Source: VRUB01 sp046758085 (GTDB lineage: Bacteria; Pseudomonadota; Gammaproteobacteria; Acidiferrobacterales; SPGG2). From it: a stretch of DNA of 50,877 nucleotides. The notes beneath the pieces are model-generated. The model was not told where the DNA came from, ran no database searches, and was given only the letters and a program-made list of their open reading frames with translations. A program made the position numbers and the translations under genes. Positions 44,382-50,877 of the stretch are shown here, in pieces (the first letter of the stretch is position 1; every line of letters begins with the position of its first letter). The DNA lies in contig JBHHZP010000006.1 in NCBI GenBank assembly GCA_046758085.1, forward strand, positions 1 through 50,877, given 5' to 3'.

Positions 44382-44897
44382 TTATTGTTCCTGCTCTTGT
44401 TTCGATTGAGCAGTTTCTATCTTGGGATAGCCGGCAGCGTCAAGCTCACCTGCGAGAAGAGACTGCAGATAGCCCTTCATAACCTTATCGCCCACCATAA
44501 TAGTGGGGACCGTCAGCGAACCGGTCTTCTCGCGCAGCTCCGCTTGCAGCGGAAAGTTTCCGTCGACGTTCTTGTCGGTGAACGGGACGCCGCGTTTTTC
44601 CAGGTACGCGCGCGCCCGGTCGCAGGAGGCACATTCCGGAGCGCTGTACAGTACAACCGGAAATTTTTCGGCGGCACCACTGGCCTGATCATCGGATGCG
44701 GGGGCAGTGGGCCGGCTGCCCACCTTGAAGTCCTTGCTCTCTACGCGGTAACCGGCGTCGCTGGGAGGCGGGCGGTCATGGTAAGACACGTTGCCGTCCT
44801 GATCGACCCACTTGTACAGCCGCACTGCCTGCACCGTGGGCGTCGCGAGCGCCGCGCATAGCACCACCAGCATCACTGTCAGCGTGTACTTGTTCAC
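44382..44897 (-). CDS. Secreted DUF4124 plus glutaredoxin-like protein
   Basis: A 171-residue exported protein. A signal peptide (TLTVMLVVLCAALATPTVQA) leads into a DUF4124 segment (LYKWVDQDGNVSYHDRPP), then a linker and a glutaredoxin-type thiol fold: VVLYSAPECASCDRARAYLEKRGVPF with C-x-x-C, and the cis-proline loop SLTVPTIMVGD. The combination suggests a periplasmic thiol-redox protein. It ends in a glutamine-rich tail. It follows the SH3-domain gene by one base and is probably translated from the same mRNA. Confidence 0.88.
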   Translation of the reverse strand: MNKYTLTVMLVVLCAALATPTVQAVRLYKWVDQDGNVSYHDRPPPSDAGYRVESKDFKVGSRPTAPASDDQASGAAEKFPVVLYSAPECASCDRARAYLEKRGVPFTDKNVDGNFPLQAELREKTGSLTVPTIMVGDKVMKGYLQSLLAGELDAAGYPKIETAQSKQEQEQ

Positions 44898-44898
44898 T

Positions 44899-45768
44899 TC
44901 AGATCCTCAGATACATTCCACCAAGCCTTCTACGGTGGCGCTCGCGCAGCCAGATTGCCCCGACCACGAAGCCCATTACAAGCATAGCAAAGGAAATCCC
45001 CAGCCAAAGGAGGTCGAGCGCGCCTACGAAATCCAGAAATCGCTGCTTGAAATCGGGCTCTTGAACCGGTTCGGGCTGGGGCTCGTCGCCCGAACCATGC
45101 CCGGCCACAGGCGGCCCCTCGCCCGGGGGCTGCGACTCCACAGCGCTCTGAGTCACGGTGGCAGGGGCTGGGTCGGCGGTGACCGGGGGGGCGGGCCGTG
45201 CCGGCGTGGCAGCCATAGCCGGCCGGTTCGCCGCGGCCTCGGCTTCGGCTAGCCGTGCCGCCAGCTGCTCGCGCTGGGCAGTCTCTTGTGCCAGCGCCGT
45301 CTGCGCCTGCTTCAGCTCTTCCCGGCTTTTCGCCAGCCGTGCCCGGGCGCCGGCGAGCTGGCGCTTGAGCGTGGCCTGGGCCTTGACAAGCGCTTGCTGG
45401 TCGGCGTCGTCCTGGTCGAGCACCGCCTGGGTCTGGCGAAGCTGCTCTTGGGTCTTTGCCAGCTCGGCGCGCGCACCGGCGAGCTCGCGCTCGAGCGCTG
45501 CATAGCGCAAGCGTGCGGGGGTCTCCGCGGTCAGCTCGCGGTTCTCGATCCAGCCTTCCCGCCCGGAGTCATCGCGCACGTGACTGAAATCGCCCACTTT
45601 TCCGAGTACTTCGAGCGCAGTGCCCGCCAGGATCTTGTGTACCACTGGACTTTCGTAGTGCGGACCACCACGAAGTTCGATGAACACCTTATCGCTCACG
45701 AAAGCGGTTTCGGCGAACACAGGCGGTGCTGCCAGAAATAATGCTAATAGTAAATAAGCCACTCTCAT
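44899..45768 (-). CDS. SH3-domain, coiled-coil membrane protein (TIGR04211-type)
   Basis: A 289-residue envelope protein. A signal peptide (YLLLALFLAAPPVFA) is followed by a bacterial SH3 domain (about 20-80: VFIELRGGPHYESPVVHKILAGTALEVLG), a long coiled coil with repeated AALERELAGARAELAKTQEQL-type heptads (about 85-180), a proline-rich linker and a C-terminal transmembrane helix (about 250-272) with a basic tail. The layout matches YgiM-like/TIGR04211 proteins, where the SH3 domain is periplasmic and tied to the membrane. Function unknown; envelope structure or sensing is possible. Confidence 0.88.
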   Translation of the reverse strand: MRVAYLLLALFLAAPPVFAETAFVSDKVFIELRGGPHYESPVVHKILAGTALEVLGKVGDFSHVRDDSGREGWIENRELTAETPARLRYAALERELAGARAELAKTQEQLRQTQAVLDQDDADQQALVKAQATLKRQLAGARARLAKSREELKQAQTALAQETAQREQLAARLAEAEAAANRPAMAATPARPAPPVTADPAPATVTQSAVESQPPGEGPPVAGHGSGDEPQPEPVQEPDFKQRFLDFVGALDLLWLGISFAMLVMGFVVGAIWLRERHRRRLGGMYLRI

Positions 45769-45780
45769 CGACCTGCGCGC

Positions 45781-47877
45781 TCACTCCGTCAGACCATTAT
45801 GCCGGAGCAGTGCATCTATCTTGGGGGCCCGTCCGCGGAAGTCGAGGAACAACTCCATGGCATCACGCGTCCCGCCTTGTTCCAGAATACCGTGGAGAAA
45901 CTCGAGCCCTGTCGGGCGATGGAAAACGCCATTTTCCTCGAACTTGGCAAAGGCATCCGCCGAGAGCACCTCCGCCCACTTGTAGCTGTAGTAACCGGCG
46001 GCATAGCCGCCGGAAAAGATATGCGAGAACGCATTCTGGAAGCGATTGTACGAAGGGGGAATGACGACAGCCACCTCCCTCCTGACCTCATCGAGCAGGG
46101 CTTGCACACTTTGGTCACCATCAGGATCGTAATCGCTGTGCAAACGCATGTCGAACAGGCTGAACTCGAGCTGTCGCACTATTTGCATGGCCGACTGGAA
46201 ATTCTTTGCGCCCGAGAGCTTGTCGAAGAGCTCCTGCGGCAACGGCTCGCCGCTCTTGTAGTGGCACGCGATCAGATCCAGCGTCTTGCGCTCCCAGCAC
46301 CAGTTCTCCATGATCTGACTGGGTAGCTCCACCGCATCCCACGACACGCCGTTGATGCCGGCCACACCGACGTAATCGACCTGGGTCAACATATGATGCA
46401 GCCCGTGGCCGAACTCATGGAACAGCGTTATCACCTCCTCGTGCGTGAACAGCGCCGGGCGGTCGCCCGCCGGCGGTGCACTGTTGCACGTAAGGTAGGC
46501 AACCGGGGCCTGCACGCCATGGGAGGTGCGTTTGCGGTTTATGCACTCATCCATCCACGCGCCGCCACGCTTGTGTGGGCGCGCGTAGAGGTCGAGGTAA
46601 AACCGGCCACGCAGCTCGCCGTGGTCGTCGTGAATCTCGTAGAAACGCACGTCGGGGTTCCAGGTATCGACCTCACCAGCTGCTACGATCGTCAGACCGT
46701 ACAAACGCTGGACCACCTCGAACATACCCGTGATCACCCGGTCCACGGGAAAATAGGGCCGCACGTCTTCTTGCGAAAATTGATAGAGGTGTCGGCGCAG
46801 CTTTTCGGAGTAATACGGGATATCCCACGCCTCCAGCCGCTCGAGACCAAACTCCACTTTGGCGAAACCGCGCAGTTCCTCAAGCTCGCGCTCCGCGGCG
46901 CGCTTGGCGCGCGCAGCGAGGTCACGCAGGAAACGCAGGACCTGATCGACACTATCCACCATCTTCGTCTGCAACGAGTACTCAGCGTAGTTGGCATAGC
47001 CTAGGAGTTGCGCCGCCTCCCGGCGCAACCTGAGGGTGCGCACAATGATCTCGCTGTTGTCCCAGCGACCGGCATCCGGTCCCCGGTCGCTGGCGCGCGT
47101 AACGTAGGCCTCGTACATGCGCTGCCGTAGGGCGCGCCGATCCGCATAGGTCATGAAGGCGACGTACGACGGCGCATCGAGCGTGAACTTGAAGCCGGGT
47201 CTGGCGTCGCGTGCCGCGGCCTCCCGGGCAACGGCGCGCGCCGTCTCCGGCACACCAGCAACGTCGACCTCGTCGGTAACCACCAACTCCCATGTCTGGG
47301 TCGCGTCCAGTACGTGCTCTTCAAAGCGGCTGGACAGGCGTGCGAGCTCCTGTTGAATCTCCTTGAAACGCTGCTTGCCGGCGGCATCGAGCTCTGCGCC
47401 GCTCAGGCGGAAGTCGCGCAGTGCGTTTTCGATTATCTTTTTTTGCGCCGGTTGCAACTGTGCAAACTCCGGGCTCGCGGCAATCTGCTTGTAGATCCGA
47501 TAGCTCCTTTCGTCTTGGGCGGCCTCCGTCAGGTACTCGCTGATGCGCGGAAGCCCTTCGTTATACGCCTCGCGCAAGGGCTGGCTATTTCGCACCGCAT
47601 TGAGGTGGGCGACCGGGGACCACAGGCGGTTCAAACGCTCGCCTATATCCTCGAGCGGCTGCACGAAGCTCTCCCACGTATGGCTGTCATGACGTGCCAA
47701 CAGTTGTTCGCGCTCGGCGCGATTACGCGCGAGCAATTCATCGAGTGCCGGCTCCACATGCTCCGGGCGGATCGCGCTGAAGCGCGGCAAGCTCGAGAGA
47801 TCTAGAAGCGGGTTGGTTAGCGCAGTAGCCTTATCCACAATGGCAAATTGTGTCAGCGAACAGCCATGAGGCCGCAT
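45781..47877 (-). CDS. prlC: Oligopeptidase A
   Basis: Cytosolic M3 metallopeptidase that degrades short peptides, including cleaved signal peptides. The 698-residue protein has the zinc motif LFHEFGHGLHHML and the downstream Glu region, and family segments LFDMRLHSDYDPDGDQ, GGYAAGYYSYKWAEVLSADAF and TGLEFLHGILEQGG. The chosen ATG at 47877 gives an N-terminus of MRPHGCSLTQF not seen in relatives; the usual TNPLLDLSSLPRFSAI begins about 20 codons later, so a GTG at 47838 may be the real start. Divergent from gor. Confidence 0.96.
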   Translation of the reverse strand: MRPHGCSLTQFAIVDKATALTNPLLDLSSLPRFSAIRPEHVEPALDELLARNRAEREQLLARHDSHTWESFVQPLEDIGERLNRLWSPVAHLNAVRNSQPLREAYNEGLPRISEYLTEAAQDERSYRIYKQIAASPEFAQLQPAQKKIIENALRDFRLSGAELDAAGKQRFKEIQQELARLSSRFEEHVLDATQTWELVVTDEVDVAGVPETARAVAREAAARDARPGFKFTLDAPSYVAFMTYADRRALRQRMYEAYVTRASDRGPDAGRWDNSEIIVRTLRLRREAAQLLGYANYAEYSLQTKMVDSVDQVLRFLRDLAARAKRAAERELEELRGFAKVEFGLERLEAWDIPYYSEKLRRHLYQFSQEDVRPYFPVDRVITGMFEVVQRLYGLTIVAAGEVDTWNPDVRFYEIHDDHGELRGRFYLDLYARPHKRGGAWMDECINRKRTSHGVQAPVAYLTCNSAPPAGDRPALFTHEEVITLFHEFGHGLHHMLTQVDYVGVAGINGVSWDAVELPSQIMENWCWERKTLDLIACHYKSGEPLPQELFDKLSGAKNFQSAMQIVRQLEFSLFDMRLHSDYDPDGDQSVQALLDEVRREVAVVIPPSYNRFQNAFSHIFSGGYAAGYYSYKWAEVLSADAFAKFEENGVFHRPTGLEFLHGILEQGGTRDAMELFLDFRGRAPKIDALLRHNGLTE

Positions 47878-47951
47878 AATCTAACATGTCTTGATACAAT
47901 CCCGTAGTTATCAATTTTAGAGAATTTGCGACGGTTATCGAGCGACGGATT

Positions 47952-49304
47952 ATGGCCAAGCACTACGATTTGCTGGTGATCGGAGGGGGCAGCGGTGGAA
48001 TCGCAGCCGCCAAGCGCGCGGCCGGCTACGGTGCTCGCGCCGCCGTGATCGAGGCCGGGCGGATAGGAGGGACCTGTGTTAACCGCGGGTGCGTGCCGAA
48101 AAAAGTCATGTGGAATGCCTCCACCCTCGCGGAGCTGCTGTGCGACGCCCCGGACTACGGCTTTGATGTCACAGTAGCGGGCTTCGATTGGTCAACAATC
48201 AAGCAATCGCGCGATGCTTATATCGAGCACCTGAACGCGATCTACCACCGGGGCCTTGATACCGCGTCGGTGGAGGAGATCGCCGGCGTTGGGGTATTCC
48301 GGGACCCGCATACGATTGCGGTAAACGGCAGCGCACTCAGCGCTGATCATATCCTGATTGCGACTGGCTCGGCCGCGGATATTCCCATTGTCCCCGGGGC
48401 TGAGCTCGGTATTACCAGTGATGATTTTTTCGAACTCGAACATCAGCCCCGCTGCGTGATGGTCGTCGGTGCCGGCTACATCGCCGTGGAGCTGGCGGGC
48501 GTGTTGAACGGATTGGGTTCCGAGGTCTCCATGTTACTGCGCAAGGAGATATTCTTGCGCCGGTTTGATGCCATGCTGCGCGAAACCCTGATGGAGGAAA
48601 TGCAGAATGCCGGTGTGAGCATCATGCCCTGCATTCATTTGCAGCAACTGAGCAGGGCGGCCGACGGCACGATCCAGCTGTCCACGGTGAGCGGAGAGAC
48701 CTACTCCGGATTCGATGCACTCATCTGGGCCATCGGGCGCAGCCCGAACACGCGCAACCTGGGGCTGGAGCAGACAGATGTGGCGACGGCGCCGGGTGGC
48801 CAGATCGTTGTCGATGAGTACCAGAACACCAATGTTACCGGCATCTACGCGCTTGGCGACGTCACCGGCAAGTGGATGCTGACACCGGTGGCGATCGCCG
48901 CTGGGCGCAAGCTCGCCGATCGCCTGTTCGGCGGCCAGCCAGCCGCCAGGCTCGAGTACGAAAACATCCCAACCGTTATTTTCAGTCACCCGCCGATTGG
49001 CACAGTCGGCATGACGGAAGATGAGGCGCACGAGCTGTACGGACAAAGCGAAGTCAAAGTCTATCAGAGCCGCTTTACCAACATGTTTCACGCCGTGACG
49101 CGGCGCAAGCCCCCTACGGTGATGAAGCTGGTCACGGTCGGCGCGCGCGAGAAGGTCGTCGGCTGTCATATCATCGGTGCGCAGGCCGATGAAATGATCC
49201 AGGGCTTCGCCGTCGCCGTAAAGATGGGCGCCACCAAGAAAGACTTCGACCGGACTATCGCCATTCACCCGACGAGCGCGGAAGAGCTCGTGCTGATGAG
49301 GTAG
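47952..49304 (+). CDS. gor: Glutathione-disulfide reductase
   Basis: FAD enzyme that reduces glutathione disulfide with NADPH. The 450-residue protein has the FAD motif LLVIGGGSGGIAAAKRAAGYG, the redox-active disulfide in GGTCVNRGCVPKKV (Cys42, Cys47), the NAD(P) motif VVGAGYIAVELAGVL with IFLRRFDAML, and the C-terminal HPTSAEELVLMR with the active-site His. It lies divergent from prlC and 4 bp upstream of the gamma carbonic anhydrase gene. Confidence 0.96.
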   Translation: MAKHYDLLVIGGGSGGIAAAKRAAGYGARAAVIEAGRIGGTCVNRGCVPKKVMWNASTLAELLCDAPDYGFDVTVAGFDWSTIKQSRDAYIEHLNAIYHRGLDTASVEEIAGVGVFRDPHTIAVNGSALSADHILIATGSAADIPIVPGAELGITSDDFFELEHQPRCVMVVGAGYIAVELAGVLNGLGSEVSMLLRKEIFLRRFDAMLRETLMEEMQNAGVSIMPCIHLQQLSRAADGTIQLSTVSGETYSGFDALIWAIGRSPNTRNLGLEQTDVATAPGGQIVVDEYQNTNVTGIYALGDVTGKWMLTPVAIAAGRKLADRLFGGQPAARLEYENIPTVIFSHPPIGTVGMTEDEAHELYGQSEVKVYQSRFTNMFHAVTRRKPPTVMKLVTVGAREKVVGCHIIGAQADEMIQGFAVAVKMGATKKDFDRTIAIHPTSAEELVLMR

Positions 49305-49308
49305 GCCC

Positions 49309-49836
49309 GTGGCGATCCGTGCTTACAAGAACATCACCCCGAAAGTCCCGGCCTCGGCCTATGTCGACGAGGCCGCGGTCGTCATCGGCGATGTGGGGCT
49401 GGCCGAGGACTGCTCCATTTGGCCCATGTGTTCCGTGCGTGGCGATACAAACTTTATTCGCATCGGCGCGCGCAGTAATGTCCAAGACGGCAGCGTCATT
49501 CACGTCACGCACCGCTATCCCGCCGCGCCGGATGGTTACCCGGTGTTCATTGGCGAGGATGTGACTATCGGGCACAAGGTGATCGTGCACGGTTGTACCA
49601 TCGAGGACAGCGTTCTCATCGGCATGGGCTCGGCGATTCTCGACGGCGCTATCATTCGCTCGCAGGTGCTGCTCGCCGCCGGCAGCCTGGTCACAGAGGG
49701 CCAGGAGCTTACGGGCGGCTACCTGTGGCTGGGGCGCCCGGCGAAACGGGCGCGCGCCCTCACCGAGGAGGAGCGCACCTGGTTCAAGTCCGTCGCGCAC
49801 CACTACGTCGAGCTCAAGAACGATTATCTCCAATAG
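49309..49836 (+). CDS. Gamma carbonic anhydrase family protein (YrdA-like)
   Basis: A 175-residue left-handed beta-helix protein with a GTG start four bases behind the gor stop, so translational coupling is likely. Hexapeptide repeats carry the zinc ligands: GDTNFIRIGARSNVQDGSVIHVTHRYP, and GHKVIVHGCTIED with two His residues, then GMGSAILDGAIIRSQVLLAAGSLV. It belongs to the YrdA/Cam-type family, which often does not have carbonic anhydrase activity; the true role cannot be told from the sequence. Confidence 0.93.
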   Translation: MAIRAYKNITPKVPASAYVDEAAVVIGDVGLAEDCSIWPMCSVRGDTNFIRIGARSNVQDGSVIHVTHRYPAAPDGYPVFIGEDVTIGHKVIVHGCTIEDSVLIGMGSAILDGAIIRSQVLLAAGSLVTEGQELTGGYLWLGRPAKRARALTEEERTWFKSVAHHYVELKNDYLQ

Positions 49837-49943
49837 GCGCAAAAGCGCAGAGAAGGAGGAATGCGATGGCTGTTATGCTGGGCCATTCGCTGCATCCACT
49901 CCGCACAGGCGCCTGTAACAGAGCTCGCCGCTAGCTAGCCCGC

Positions 49944-50723
49944 ATGAATCGCTTATTCAGATTGTTCTTGTTAGCGCTCCTTGGCTTCGTCACCACGACG
50001 CCGGTCTGCATCGCTACTGCCGGCATTCCGGTCTACGGCTACAAGATCGTCAACACCTATCCGCATGACCGCGCCGCCTTCACCCAGGGATTGGCGTTCG
50101 AGAATGGATACTTATATGAAGGTACCGGGCGCTTGGGGCAATCGAGCTTGCGCCGGGTCGAACTGAAGACCGGGAAAGTTATCAGGGTGCTCCGGCTTCC
50201 ACCGCGTGTATTCGGGGAAGGCATAGCGCTGTACGGAAACCGCATCATTCAAGCAACCTGGAAATCCCACGTCGCGTTTGTGTTTGACAAGGACAGCTTT
50301 CAGTTTCTCAAGGCATTCCGTTATCCTACGGAAGGCTGGGGGCTTACCTACGATGGTGAGCATATAATCATGAGTGATGGCACACCGACTCTGCGTTTTT
50401 ACGATCCCAACACATTCCAGAAGGTTCGCGCGCTCGAGGTCCGCGACGACAAGGGTCCTGTTGCCATGCTCAATGAATTGGAATATGTGAACGGCGAGAT
50501 CTACGCCAACGTGTGGTTAACCGAGCACATTGCGCGCATCGACCCGCGCACGGGTCGGATCGTCGGATGGATCGACTTGAGCGGGCTGTTGAGTGCGGCC
50601 GAGCAAACCGCGGCGGTCGATGTGCTGAACGGCATCGCCTACGACGCCGCAAACAAGCGGCTGTTCGTCACCGGGAAACTGTGGCCGAAGCTCTTTGAGA
50701 TTGAGCTTGTCCCGCCCCGCTGA
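49944..50723 (+). CDS. Glutaminyl-peptide cyclotransferase
   Basis: A 259-residue exported enzyme of the plant-type/bacterial glutaminyl cyclase family (five-bladed beta-propeller), which converts N-terminal Gln to pyroglutamate. A signal peptide (FRLFLLALLGFVTTTPVCIATA) is followed by YGYKIVNTYPHDRAAFTQGLAFENGYLYEGTGRLGQSSLRRVELKTGKV, and by WGLTYDGEHIIMSDGTPTLRFYDP and LNELEYVNGEIYANVWLTEHIARIDP. The length is typical. No good ribosome site precedes its ATG. Confidence 0.94.
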   Translation: MNRLFRLFLLALLGFVTTTPVCIATAGIPVYGYKIVNTYPHDRAAFTQGLAFENGYLYEGTGRLGQSSLRRVELKTGKVIRVLRLPPRVFGEGIALYGNRIIQATWKSHVAFVFDKDSFQFLKAFRYPTEGWGLTYDGEHIIMSDGTPTLRFYDPNTFQKVRALEVRDDKGPVAMLNELEYVNGEIYANVWLTEHIARIDPRTGRIVGWIDLSGLLSAAEQTAAVDVLNGIAYDAANKRLFVTGKLWPKLFEIELVPPR

Positions 50724-50877
50724 GGTCGCCCGCGATTATGTATTAACAGGGTTGCGCCCCCGTACGACGGATGTACTGTGTCGCCTACCGGCGGCTATGT
50801 ACTACCGGGGTTTCGCCCCCGTACGACGAGTTCCTTTCTTTGCGTGCCCAAAGAAAGGAACCGAAAGAAAGGGCACC
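50724..50877. repeat. Dispersed repeat element (copy 2, cut by the window end)
   Basis: Begins right behind the cyclotransferase stop. Two adjacent versions of the opening word are present (GTCGCCCGCGATTATGTATT and GTCGCCTACCGGCGGCTATG, each followed by CGCCCCCGTACGACG), then the same GTTCCTTTCTTTG/CAAAGAAAGGAAC hairpin and GAAAGAAAGGGCACC as in copy 1, where the window stops. Confidence 0.75.

Overview
The window is about 51 kb of a GC-rich bacterial chromosome, almost certainly from a gammaproteobacterium. The strongest pointers are the rpsU-yqeY-dnaG-rpoD macro-operon divergent from tsaD, a CAU-anticodon tRNA directly behind rpoD, a 613-residue RpoD, a multifunctional CCA-adding enzyme, prlC, gor, slt, a MidA-type methyltransferase and a glycine cleavage operon with a split P protein (gcvPA/gcvPB). 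The species cannot be fixed from the sequence alone; a purple-sulfur or sulfur-oxidiser-like lineage is plausible but only an inference.

Layout. 0.2-4.6 kb: a signalling group made of a secreted protein of unknown function, a class III adenylate cyclase fused to an FHA domain, and a convergent membrane Ser/Thr kinase with Sel1 repeats whose VAIK lysine is replaced by threonine. 4.6-7.1 kb: a decayed accessory stretch with a CobW C-terminal remnant, a frameshifted VapC/PIN remnant, three small unknown genes and tandem terminators. 7.1-11.7 kb: tRNA(CAU), rpoD, dnaG, yqeY, rpsU. 11.9-17.3 kb: tsaD, a Nudix hydrolase, plsY, folB, folK, a pteridine-reductase-like SDR and midA (folate, tRNA modification, phospholipid). 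17.3-19.7 kb: a compositionally distinct CoA-transferase gene with Asp at the expected catalytic Glu, next to the 3' end of a broken histidine kinase gene. 19.8-34.8 kb: LOG-family protein, cca, an M90-like/aminopeptidase lipoprotein, a complex-I-type SDR, slt, lgt, an ArnT-like glycosyltransferase, a thioredoxin-domain YyaL-like protein, dgkA and a SulP transporter. 34.9-40.5 kb: the glycine cleavage operon (gcvT-gcvH-gcvPA-gcvPB on the minus strand), driven by a recognisable promoter and a tandem glycine riboswitch with terminator, and interrupted between gcvPA and gcvPB by a tpx fragment and a dispersed repeat. 40.5-43.4 kb: a Fur-box-controlled ferric iron ABC uptake pair lacking an adjacent ATPase gene. 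43.5-50.7 kb: xthA, a glutaredoxin-like secreted protein, an SH3/coiled-coil membrane protein, prlC, gor, a gamma carbonic anhydrase and glutaminyl-peptide cyclotransferase. The window ends inside a second copy of the dispersed repeat.

Most genes are ordinary housekeeping genes. I did not find a clear new multi-gene system. What deserves a second look is: the cyclase-FHA/atypical kinase module, the CoA-transferase with a substituted catalytic position, the repeat-mediated break of tpx inside the gcv operon, and at least four kinds of inverted, MITE-like intergenic repeats, one of which has been read into the end of a coding sequence.
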